From Rotaria sp. Silwood1 (taxonomy: Eukaryota; Rotifera; Eurotatoria; Philodinida; Philodinidae): a DNA stretch of 64,000 nucleotides. Location of the stretch: contig CAJNOP010000077.1 of assembly GCA_905250075.1 (NCBI GenBank), forward strand, positions 197,094 through 261,093. Direction: 5' to 3'. Positions 34,370 to 45,059 of this stretch are shown piece by piece (the first letter of the stretch is position 1; each line of letters opens with the position of its first letter). Made by a program: the position numbers and the translations under genes. A model generated the notes under the pieces. It was given only the letters and a program-made list of their open reading frames with translations, had not been told where the DNA came from and searched no databases.

Positions 34370-37300
34370 ATTATATTTATTTTCTTTTTCAATTTCAATA
34401 AAAATGAAACAGTTATCCAAGTAACATATTAAATTCGTTCATGTCTAATCATATATTGATTATTTTACTTCAACTATTTTTATTTCTTAAGATAATCAGA
34501 ATGAAATGGGTGGTACACTTCACCTTCGATTTTTTTAAAATTTGTTCAATTATTTAATTTTAATAATTCCTTTTTTTTATAGAGAATATCTTCGAGAAGT
34601 CATATCATTCCTTTCCAACGAATCAAAGACTTCATCTCTTCCATTCACTGAAAATAAAGAGAGAAAGAAACAATATTTACAGATTCATTAAAATAAAATG
34701 TCAACAAATATAATCAATACAGTTGAAACCAAGTGATTATGAAGAATATCTAGGTGAACATCGACAAAAATCGAAAATGATCTGTGACGTCATTCACTTG
34801 AATTGCCGAATGATAATATTGATTTTATTTGTATTGATCGACAATATCGTACTATTATTTCAATTATGCCAGAAAAAGAGTTCGAAGACTTTTTTTAAAA
34901 TAAACAATTAAATGTTCGTCAATAACAAATGCAAGCTTTAAAACAAATATCAAAATAAGATTATGAAATTGATTTAATTGATCAAGAAAGAGGATAATCA
35001 TTTATTTTTCTTAAAAAATAAATAAACAATTGATGTATCGTGAGGATAGTCTCAGAAAATCCGCTATTAATTATTTAACAATCAATATGATGAAAAGTAG
35101 TTGGACTTTAGCTAAAGATGATTTAGATAAAATAGAACCAGATACATTAATACCGCATTTAAGTAAGATTATTTAATGTCTTGTGACTTTAATTGACTAG
35201 TTTGTGTTAGTTGAACGTATTCTAATTGAAAGTGTTGATAAAAAAATGAATTATTAGGTGGAAAAAATCGTTATTCAAAATTGTTGATTCATATACGAAC
35301 AGCAGTTGACGATTCAACATTAAGTATATCCGCGATTCTTCCTATATCATGTCTATCACCTGATATTTATCTTATTATTTGAGTAACAAAATTAAAAAGA
35401 AAAAGAAATAATCTGCATTTTATTTGAAACAATTTAGGTTGGAAAAATTTCATAACAAGGTTATTTATCTGATTATGCTGAACTATATATCAAACAAGAT
35501 ATTCATGTAAACAAATGTCTTTTAAATCTTTTAGGAATGAAATTTCAAAAGAAAAAACTATTTTGGTAGTTACAAAATGCTTTTTTTTGGAAAAAAGGGG
35601 GCCTACTTTTAATTTAATTATGTTTATGAAACACATTGGGACGAGCCAAAAATGAATTCTGGGTGTTAGGAACCTGTGGGTTTTTCCAGACCTGGCTTCG
35701 ACTGAGTTCGAATTTTTCTTTTGTTGGTCGAATCCGGATACCAAACACGTTGACTCACAGGCCTCTACCGGACGCCTATTACGACTTTCTGTGCGTTTTC
35801 GCACTTTTCAATTTATTTAGTTTTGAACAACATTTTCATAACAGCAGCTTGTCAGAATTTTATAACACATCGCGCGTCTGAAGAAATAGTTTATATAAAA
35901 GATGTATCAGTTGTCTAGATAGAAATATGAAAAAAAATTGTTGAGTCTGGCAAAATCTTAGATAATTTTATTCTTATTGAATTTCGATCACTTGGCGGTG
36001 TCGGCATCTAGTAAAACGGGTTCTAACAACATCTGAGAGGAACAACTTGTTATTCTTAGGACCTAATAGGAGAGAGTTCAAGATGAGTATGTAGTTCATT
36101 TCTTCTTTAAATAGCATTAGTTAATTAACTCTTGTTTAATGAAAAAAAGAACCATGTATTAAAAAATAGGCCCTTTCGAAGAAATTATTGAAAACTGGAC
36201 ATCCGAGAAAGGTCGAAAGAAGTGGTCTTTTGTGGAAAGTCTTTTATGCATGATTCCATTCCTAATTGATAAAAAACTGAGTTTTAGGAAACGAACTCTT
36301 CTCTCAAACGAATATTCGAGAATAGTTCTTGTAACCAAATTATATTAAATTCTCTTTCCAGAATCAATAACGATATCATGAACAAGCTATACATATGCTA
36401 TTTACTTGGACAGCAATTAGTTTACATGATATTTTCCAAGAAATTGTACACGAAACAATTATATCAAACCATTGTAATACATCACTTGCTAATACAGAAT
36501 TAATTAATTCATCTGTTAAAGCTTCGAGTGTTAGCATGATTTAAATTGTTTAAGGTGAATAATTTATTTAAATTTTTTAACAACAAAAAAGTCATGAATT
36601 ACGTGTTTTTCGTAATACTTATGGAAATTTTCATCGTTCACGTGATGAAAGTTCAACAAGAAATATTTCAAGAAGAAATGAAGATCGACAAATTTCAACA
36701 TCATTACCGACAGCAACTGTATCATCAACAAATACAAGTATTTTGACTATATCTGAAGAATTTTTTTAACATGTTAGTGAATTTTGATCGATAAATCGTT
36801 GTTTTTTGACAGATAAAATCACTTTCAAATTACGCATATGAAGGACAATTTCAATACAATTCTTCTTTGACCAAGTTTATATGAAGTAGAACGTTAGGCT
36901 ATTTTTTGAAAGCATTTGACCATACCATAATTTTTTGTGGATACTTAGCCATTGATTAATGTCCTTATATACATCGAGTCACAGCATAAACACGTTCATT
37001 TTGACTATTAAATCTAAATGGTAGCAAATACGAAAAACCAATCATTCGTTATTTGCTTAAAAGTCTTAGTTGAATAATTTTAATGTTTAGCATCATGATA
37101 AAAAGGATGAACGATTAGAAAACTTTTTTTATATGTATCATTAACTTCGCAAGCAAGGTTATTCTTTTCATCGTCATCATTCTCATTATCAAACAAATGA
37201 TAAAAATTTTAAACAATCAATTATGGATACTGTTTGAGCACAAGCTAAAAACTTTGTTCAAATTATTTTTTTTTTGTTCTTGATACATTTCTTTCATTAT

Positions 37301-37589
37301 TGGTTCTATCACCCATCATCAATGGACATATAGATATTTATTTTATTCAATAAATATGTTTGAACAAAAGTTTTATTTAGTAAATGTTAATGCAGACATG
37401 TTTTGAAACATTAACAAAAATAGTTCAACGTATTCAACACGATCTTCTTGCTGATCTTAATGATACACATAGAAGAAATCGTTTAATTTTAACCTATATT
37501 CATTATAAATGAACATTACATACATTGACTGAGACTGATTGTTTTAAATAATTTTTTTTTAATTTTAATTTTTTAATTAAATACATATA
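34370..37589 (+). pseudogene. Decayed coding DNA, identity uncertain
   Basis: Short coding-like stretches in changing plus-strand frames separated by stops and AT-rich filler. Examples: SDYEEYLGEHRQKSKMICD (34733), YREDSLRKSAINYLTINMMK (from about 35035), IRTAVDDSTLSISAILPIS (from about 35290), HEQAIHMLFTWTAISLHDIF (from about 36379), RNTYGNFHRSRDES (about 36613), FETLTKIVQRIQHDLLADLN (37402). None is long enough to be expressed. They may be upstream pieces of the VPS13-like relic that follows or a separate dead gene. The frame changes make any single product impossible. Confidence 0.4.
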
Positions 37590-38600
37590 GATACGAGAAA
37601 TGTTTCATCAAAATTAGCTAGTGTTCGTTCAAGTTTACTTTATTTTCAACTCTATGCTGCAAGAAGTCCATCATTATCAGTGGTAGATGAAATGGCACTT
37701 GCGACCAATAGTAATCTTATGTCAACAAGTTTATTTCCATTTTACCATATATTTTCTTGAGGGTGGGATGTGGGTGTCATTCCTCTCTTTACTCACATTC
37801 TCATCCCCACCCTAAAAATAAAATGAAATTTTCAATTCTATAATTAAGGACAAATATCCATTTATTATATAGATCGAAATGATACAGCAAGCAAATAGTC
37901 TGAAAAATTTTCTCTTGATGCTATTACAAGTATTGGTTTGGCAAGTTGTAAAGTACTCAATGATCGAACATATATGGTAAAATAAGTTTGTAAATAAAGA
38001 AAATTGTTTTTTATGTATTAAAAGAAATTTTTAAATATATTTGTGTCGATATTACAACAAGTTCGTTTAGTTTAATAAAACTTGTTAGACTTTCACCAGC
38101 AATAGTTATTATCAATAAATCAAATGTATGGTGAAAAAAAAATTCTTGTTATATTGTTGCTGTTTTTTTCTTCGCTTTCTAAACATTGAAGTTGAAATAA
38201 TAGAAATTGTATCTAACGAAGAACAAGGTAAATGGGAAACGATTACTGTTGAACAAGTAAATAAGTCTATTTTTAAAGTTCGATTTAATAAAGAAAAAAA
38301 AATAATATCAATTAATTTCGTTTTGGCTACGTAATATGAAAGATAGTTCAAATGTGTGTTCGTTATGCACATAATCAAAGAACGTCAATTTCATTCAAAA
38401 TGAATGAAAAACATCAAACACTGTTACGTATGAATAATAAAAACCGTCCAGCGATTTATGTTGAAATAACAGCAACGGATTTTGATGATGTCAAAGTTAT
38501 TTTTTTCGAGATTATAAAATTAGTGATGCATCTTTACTTATTGTAAATTGTTTAGAAAATGATTCTATTGCATTTTGTCAAGATAATGATGTGTAAGTCG
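37590..38600 (+). pseudogene. VPS13-like relic (adaptor-binding / SHR-BD region)
   Basis: Pieces in changing frames follow the order of the VPS13 SHR-BD (adaptor-binding) region. In order: FSLDAITSIGLASCKVLNDR (37901), RLSPAIVIINQ (38089), a piece reading EVEIIEIVSNEEQGKWETI and onward with KVRFNKEKK (38190-38300), HQTLLRMNNKNRPAIYVEIT then DFDDVKVIF (38416-38508), and DYKISDASLLIVNCLEND (38510-38565) in the next frame. VPS13 proteins move lipids at membrane contact sites; this copy has several stops and frameshifts and only a fragment of the usual 3000-plus residues. Telomere-like block H (37759-37813) interrupts it. Confidence 0.65.
37759..37813. repeat. Telomere-like inverted block H
   Basis: GAGGGTGGGATGTGGGTGTC, spacer, then TCTCATCCCCACCCT. 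It lies inside the VPS13-like relic. Confidence 0.75.
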
Positions 38601-38810
38601 TAAATAAATAAAAAGAAAAAAGAATCGTATACTTCTTCTGCAAACATTCCTAACTTTTCCTAACGATGTTTTCCTTACAAAGGTGCTATAAAAACAGATT
38701 ATATATAGTACAAAGAAAAAACTTCTATCAATCAATGAAAGAACTATCATTCTAACAGAAGATATATGAGAATTAACATTTTATTTTCTATTATTCTTCA
38801 TTTAACAAAG

Positions 38811-40035
38811 CTAAACTGACGGAAAAAAGTTCAACTGAACACTTATTTGTTCGACCCATGGTTCAACAATACGAACTTTTTCAATTTTTGCACAATTATC
38901 TTTTGTTTGTTGATTATTGTTAGCGATGATAAGTAACAGTGCATTATTAGGAATCACGAGTTCGATCAGATGTGGAAGATGACTTCGACAGAGAAGTTGT
39001 TCAGCATAGTCTACATGTATATCATGTAAAATAAGTGCAGCTAAATGAGGAAATACAATAAATTTTGTTGTAGTACTTTTCGTCTCTTCTTGTTCAAGTT
39101 GATTAAATACATCTAACGTTTTAAGACGAGGAAGAGCTTGAGCTACATGTTCAAAAAAATTATGTTCGAAAGATTTAATATCATCGAAGAATAATAATCT
39201 GGTGACATTTGAAGACGTGTTGTTAACATCGAAGAGAGAAAATCGATTGGAGATAAAATCTAGACGAGTACGAATAAATGGGAGTGAAAAGACTTGACAT
39301 TGTCTATAATGATTATTAAAATGATCGAGTGTACAGTCGATGAATTGTTGTACGCGTTGTTCGAGAAAACTTTGACGAACTATGTCGATGTCTATTTGAG
39401 AAGAGTTTTATAATATTGAACGAATATGAAAAATAAATTGATGTAGATTAGGCATATGTAACATAACATTTCGTTGTAAATCAAATCCATCAATAAAATG
39501 ATCCAATCCAGATCTACTTGCACCAACAGCCAATGATAATGTCAAATGTTCGACAGTTGATAAACGGGAAAAATGTAGAATAAATCGATCATAATGTAGA
39601 ATACTGCGATAACATGTTATTGTTAATTGCTTTAAATTTGGACAGGTTGTCTGAATGAAATAAATCAGTTCAAATTTCAGATTACAAATAATTACTTACC
39701 GATGTTATATCAGATATATTGTGATCATCGCTTCGAGAAACATGTCCTACCGTCACAAACAACGAGCGCAATTGTTTCCCTAATTGATTGAGTAGCTGAA
39801 CACAATCTTCGAATCGATGATGTGTGATACGAATGTGAGTAAGATGAGGAGATTCAGAAAATAATAGTCCTTCTTCAGCTGGAAATATTCGAAAAACGCA
39901 GTTATCATTCAACTCGAGTGAGACGATTGTACGTATAAGTGATGAACAATTAGTGAATCTCGACACAGGACTAAAAAATTCGTCGTCAAGATCCAAAAAT
40001 TCTGGAACGAAGGAGAACAGCGGCGAATGACGCAC
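38811..40035 (-). pseudogene. F-box-family repeat protein, C-terminal part, one stop
   Basis: Two exons on the minus strand: 40035-39700 (112 codons, open from GTG, so the true start or an upstream F-box exon is not seen) and 39650-38811, joined by a 49-nt phase-0 intron. The second exon carries irregular leucine-rich-like repeats (CPNLKQLTITCYRSILHYD, LSTVEHLTLSLAVG, LPRLKTLDVFNQLEQ, LPHLIELVIPN) and ends at TAG 38813-38811. An in-frame TAA at 39410-39408 interrupts it after 80 codons of exon 2; otherwise the frame is clean for another 198 codons. One nonsense change suggests recent loss, a sequencing error or a null allele. The repeat style resembles the 32553 F-box gene. No F-box is visible in the surviving part. 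Confidence 0.65.
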
Positions 40036-41990
40036 CGGACTGTCATAATAAAAGTCTAAATATATGTAAAAATGAAAGTATAGCGCTTCTATAAAACTCT
40101 ACATATGTATTATTTCTTGAAAGTTTCGAGTTAAAATACCTTACGCTTATAATCAAACAGACAATCAATCATGTTTCCACATCGCATTCAAATGTACATA
40201 ACTATCGTACACTAATTGTTAACAGAATGAAATTATAATTAGACTAAAATTTCAACACATACTTTTCTCATCATATCCAGTCAACAAAACCTTATTGCTT
40301 TTATAATTTATTTCTGTAATGATTCAATACTCGTGACTGAAATTCTTTTTTTTATTTCCAGACTTAATCTTTTTTTGTTGTTTTATGTAGAGAAGATGAT
40401 CCTATTTTGGGTTTCTTTCAAATGAAGATGAGATTTTTACAGTTTGATTTTTTAATTTCTACTATCTGATGAGCAAATAAATCAAATCAATTTAAATAAA
40501 CAGTTTTTAATAAAATAAGAATTTACTTATTTCGAACAGTTATCCTGAGTTGCGATGGAAACGACATAAGATTATTTTCAAATGTGTTAAACTAAATATG
40601 ATTTCATTACTGTGTCTTCTGAGAATTGTATCAAAGTGTAATAAATGTATCAAATTGAGTCAAAGACATTGAATATTATTGGAAATACAGGGCAGAATAT
40701 AGAAGTAAAATCGTTTGACATGCCATTTATATGGTGTATGCCAATAATTAGAAGTTAGATTGATTGAATGACATTTTCATAGTGCAAGTTGTTCTAAACG
40801 ATTATTTTCAATATCAATCATAGAACAAAGTAATAAAACTTGAGGTTTCACTTTGTTGAAAAGAGCTAAGATCATTTCATTAGATAAATCAAATAGTTTA
40901 GTCATATCTTCTATGAAAAGAGATAAATAACAGGTGATATTGCTACATAGCTACATACTTGTCCTTGATAAACAATTCGTCATTTATGTAATACATTCAA
41001 ATAGTGGATAGATGTGTTCATATGTCTCTCTTCCCATATACATATATGTCGTGCCGAAGTTATAACTTCGGCGGTAAATTTTGTCGGGTATTTCAGATCA
41101 ACTAAATATTAAATAATTATCTAATAATTGATGATATCATCATAAAAATGTATATGTGTCAGTATATTTATAGTTAATTTTACATGTTCACAACGCACGT
41201 ATGATTTTATTAAAAATAAGTAAACTATTTAAAAATTATTCAAAGAGATGAAAAATTACACTTGATCGATATTTACATATTTATTGCTCAATCCACATCA
41301 CATTAAGTTCAATATTTGATGAAGGATTTCTGAAGCACTATGGCTTAGATTTAAATCACAATTGGACTTTAACTTCATAGGAAAAAAAGTTCATCAACAA
41401 TAAATTAAAGGTTTTTAAGATCATGGCTTACCTCAGGTCGAACAAAGACATCTTTCGTAGTATATAATATCTTTTAGCTGTATAAGTAACAGTCATGACC
41501 AAGAAGAGCCATCCTACACTCTCGTTTCGTTTTTTCTTTAGTTTTGTCTTGACTTTCACCTTTGAACAAGCACTTATCTTATCTTCATCCTCAGTCTTAA
41601 TATTTCATATTAAAATAAACACTGAAATCCATAGTAACGTTTCAGAAGATTTCGAAAAATATATTCTAACAACTGTCGACATTTTATACATAAATTTCCT
41701 GTAAAACGATGCCTTAGTGCTTCAGAAATCTTGCATCAAGTACTGAACTTAACGTGGTGTGGATTGAACAATAAATATCCCAAGCCGAAAAAGCACGATC
41801 GTAAACGTTTGTAAACAACGGAATACGTCTAGAAACGGTCATCATATACGATGGTCGTATACGATGCCATACGTTCAAATACGATCAACGTATTCGTTGA
41901 AAATAAATGGTTGCCGTGCACTAGTGTAGTATACGACCGTATATTGTCGTAACTTAGTCGTAAGTTCTCAGATCGAGAAATCAGATAGTA
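40036..41990. other. Intergenic with a 20-bp perfect palindrome
   Basis: AT-rich, no supported gene. 41053-41072 is GCCGAAGTTATAACTTCGGC, a perfect palindrome in otherwise AT-rich DNA. Confidence 0.5.
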
Positions 41991-42063
41991 GGATGTGGGT
42001 GTGGGTGAGTGTGGGTGTAGGTGTGCATGTGAGTGTGACTGATAGCTTTCTTTACACTCACAT
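41991..42063. repeat. Telomere-like inverted block I
   Basis: Long G-rich arm (GGATGTGGGTGTGGGTGAGT and onward to GAGTGTGACTG), spacer ATAGCTTTCTTT, and a very short C-rich arm ACACTCACATC. Confidence 0.75.
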
Positions 42064-42330
42064 CGTATAAGAGCTTTTAGATTTGGCTTTTCGATCATTT
42101 TAATCTCAAAACTTTGAAAACAATCACAGAAAATCTTCTCATACTGTTATAAGATGAAACCGACCTGGATAGTCGTTAACGTCGGTATACCTCAGTAAAC
42201 CAGCGGTTTCTACAGAAAAATGACGACATGGGTTCCCTGCCGTTGACTTTAACCTTTTGGAACAATATTAAGACCAATCAAAAGCATTTACCTTACACAT
42301 GAAATGACAGATTCTGATTTGCACCAGAGA

Positions 42331-42398
42331 TCCGAAACTCGCCTCGTCGCGAGACGAGGCAAGTACGCGGCCGTACGAAAGTTGGCGAGTTACTCGCC
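42331..42398. repeat. Nested GC-rich hairpins
   Basis: AACTCGCC (42336-42343) pairs with GGCGAGTT (42384-42391). Inside or overlapping are GCCTCGTC/GACGAGGC (42341-42348 with 42353-42360), GTACG/CGTAC (42363-42367 with 42372-42376) and GGCGAGT/ACTCGCC (42384-42398, 1-nt loop). A compact multi-hairpin structure; function unknown. Confidence 0.7.
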
Positions 42399-42779
42399 TG
42401 CTTACTATACAGTTTTTGCTACATAGATATTATAATAGATTCGAAAAAGATACAAAAATAGATAGTGAGATCAAATAACATGACTATCATGCAAATGGAT
42501 CTAGCAGGAAGAGAAAAATAGATGATAATTCAGTAAATAATTTGGTATATAGTTCCCATAAAACACATAAACTTTATCAAAAATTCGAGAGATTTTTTCA
42601 AGCTTCTAGTGAATACGTACACCCTCATTAGCAAACAATAACAACAACACAAAATATAGAGAACAATTACATACATTTATATCCAACTGAATAGTTTAAC
42701 ACGATAATGTTTTGAGTAAAGAAAGAATATATAAAAAATTTATTTGGATCTATAGTTATGTAATAGTTGTGTATATTTT
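42399..42779. other. Intergenic, nothing recognised
   Basis: AT-rich spacer between the hairpin cluster and block J. Confidence 0.4.
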
Positions 42780-42926
42780 GTGGGTGTGGGGTGTGAATGT
42801 GGGGGAAGTGAGCGGGTGTGGCTGTAGGTGTGTGGAGTGTGGACGAGGATGTGGGAGCTGGATTGAGGCATGGGTGCCTGTCGCGTATAGCTTTTTTAAT
42901 TCACAGCCACTCACACCCACGCCCTC
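42780..42926. repeat. Telomere-like inverted block J
   Basis: G-rich arm of about 95 nt (GTGGGTGTGGGGTGTGAATG; GGGTGTGGCTGTAGGTGTGT), spacer about 42875-42900, short C-rich arm CACAGCCACTCACACCCACG. Clearly unequal arms. Confidence 0.8.
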
Positions 42927-43565
42927 GATTGTAGTCCAAGTACTTGCTGGAGATTCTCAAGTATTCAAGTTCTTGTTTACGAGAAACTTCACTAGAGAAG
43001 TTACCAGTGAAGAGATAAATGACAAGAATTCTTTTTCAATAAGCAAAAAAATACTGTTTTATTGATTATAACGCAATCTTGAATGTACAAACAATCAAAT
43101 GTATTGTAAAAAGAGTACATAAAAATAAAAACGGTTGAAAGACGAAGCAATACACTCACAGGTAAAACAATACTATAAAAAAAAGACGAACTGCTCTCGA
43201 TTACAATTATGATGAAAGAACATGATGTTCCATGAATTTGGTCGTTCAACAACTAATCGATTTGTAGCGAAGATGAATGACCTTTGTATGTCTTGTTCAA
43301 GACGTGCAAACGTCGCTGGTCTTCACTACGAATCGATCGGAAATGTTTGATATGCACCCGCAAAAGTACTATAAATCCAGAGAGCAATCTCTGTGCTGAT
43401 ATCTCCGATATTACGATATTTTCCTGCACTATTTCAATATCAGACATGTTGAACTGACGCTAATAAGACGTATGATGCCTTGTTTGGATTTACAGGAAAT
43501 TCATTTGAACTTCCGGGACTTTGTTCTTTTTTCTGTCGATGGAGATATAATTTGTATAGAATATA
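42927..43565. other. Intergenic, nothing recognised
   Basis: AT-rich. Frames at 43001-43252 and 43253-43447 (minus) lack support. Confidence 0.4.
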
Positions 43566-44875
43566 ATGAAGGTATGGGAGATAATGGAGGTATAGGAGAT
43601 AATGGAGGTACAGGAGGTAATAAAGGTATTTAGGATAATGAAGGTATACTAGATACTGGAGGTATAGTAGGTAATGCAGATAATAGCATATTATGTCTTA
43701 TGCGAGTTTCCTGGAAGGTAAATGAATTTTCGGAAATTCATTTACTTTCCTGGAAACTCGTGCAATGCATAATATATGATTACCTCCTATATCTCCATTG
43801 TGTCCTAGACCTTCATTACCTCCAATACCCTCATACCTTCAATTATCTCCTATACCTCCATGATCTCCTATACTTCCATTATCTCCTATATCTCCATTGC
43901 GTCTATTACCCCCTACCCCTCATTTACCTTGCATATCTCTATTAGCTCCATTATCTCCTATACCTTCATAAGTTCCAATAGCTCTATTACCTCCTATACG
44001 TTCAATATCTCCTTTAATCTCATTAACTTATATATTTCCATTACCTCTTATATCTCCTATACCTTCATGAGCTCCATTAGCTCCGTTACGTCCGATCCGT
44101 TCAATACCTCCTTTAACTCCATTACCTCCTATACTTTCAATACCTCTTACACCTTCATGACTTTCTATACTTCCATTATGTCTATTAGCTCCATTAGCTC
44201 CATGACCTCCTATATTTCCAATACCTCTTATACCTCCATTAACTCCTATATCTCCATTACGTNNNNNNNNNNACCTCCATTAACTCCTATATCTCCATTA
44301 CGTTTATTACCTCCTGTACATCCATTAGTTCCATAACCTCCTATACCTCCAAGAGTTCCATTACCACTTATACTTCCAATACCTTTTATACCTCCATTAC
44401 GTCTATTACCTCCATGAGCTCGATTACCTCCTATACGTCCAATACCTCCTACACCTTCATGAACTCCATTAGCTTTATTACCTCCTATACGTCCAATACC
44501 TCCTACATCTTCATGAACTCCATTAGCTTTATTACCTCCTACACTTTGATTAGCTCTTATGCCTCGATTAGCTCGTTTACGTCCGATACGTTCAATACCT
44601 CATTTAACTCCATTACCTCCTATACTTTCAATACCTCTTATACCTCCATTAACTCCTATATCTCCATTACGTCTATTGCGTCCAATGAGCTCCATTAGCT
44701 CTATTACCTCCTATACTTCCATTACCACGTATGCCTCATATAGTTCCATTATCTCCTATACTTCGAATACCCTTATACCTCCGTTGCCTTCTATACCTCC
44801 ATTATCTCCATCACCTCCTATAATTTCAATATCTCCTATAACACCATTACGTTCTATACATCCATTAACTCCTTC
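43566..44875. repeat. Inverted minisatellite around a 27-bp hairpin
   Basis: A G-rich arm (43566-43680) repeats GGAGGTATAGGAGATAAT-type units. A C-rich arm (about 43767-44875) repeats the complement, ATTATCTCCTATACCTCC-type units, about ten times longer. Between them is a hairpin: CGAGTTTCCTGGAAGG and onward at 43703-43729 pairs with 43734-43760 at 25 of 27 positions, loop TCGG. N run at 44263-44272. The Ser/Thr/Ile-rich frames over it are translations of the repeat. Confidence 0.88.
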
Positions 44876-45059
44876 TACAGAAAATGAAAATAGCTTCGGG
44901 AAACTCAAATAAGGAACTTGATCTAGAAAGATAGCGAATTGCCAGGTATGCCATTGGAGCGGTTACTTCCTTGTAAGAAAATCCGTTTTGAATGATTACT
45001 AGTGATTCTTTTGATCAATTGACTGCATTCTTGAATATACGACCTAAACACGAAACATG
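44876..45059. other. 3' flank of the 45060 gene
   Basis: Short AT-rich spacer between the minisatellite and the minus-strand gene end. Confidence 0.3.

Noticed and set aside
43860-44912. Long Ser/Thr/Ile- and Pro/Leu-rich plus-strand frames
   Set aside because: They follow the minisatellite unit in several frames and have no start, domain or splice context.
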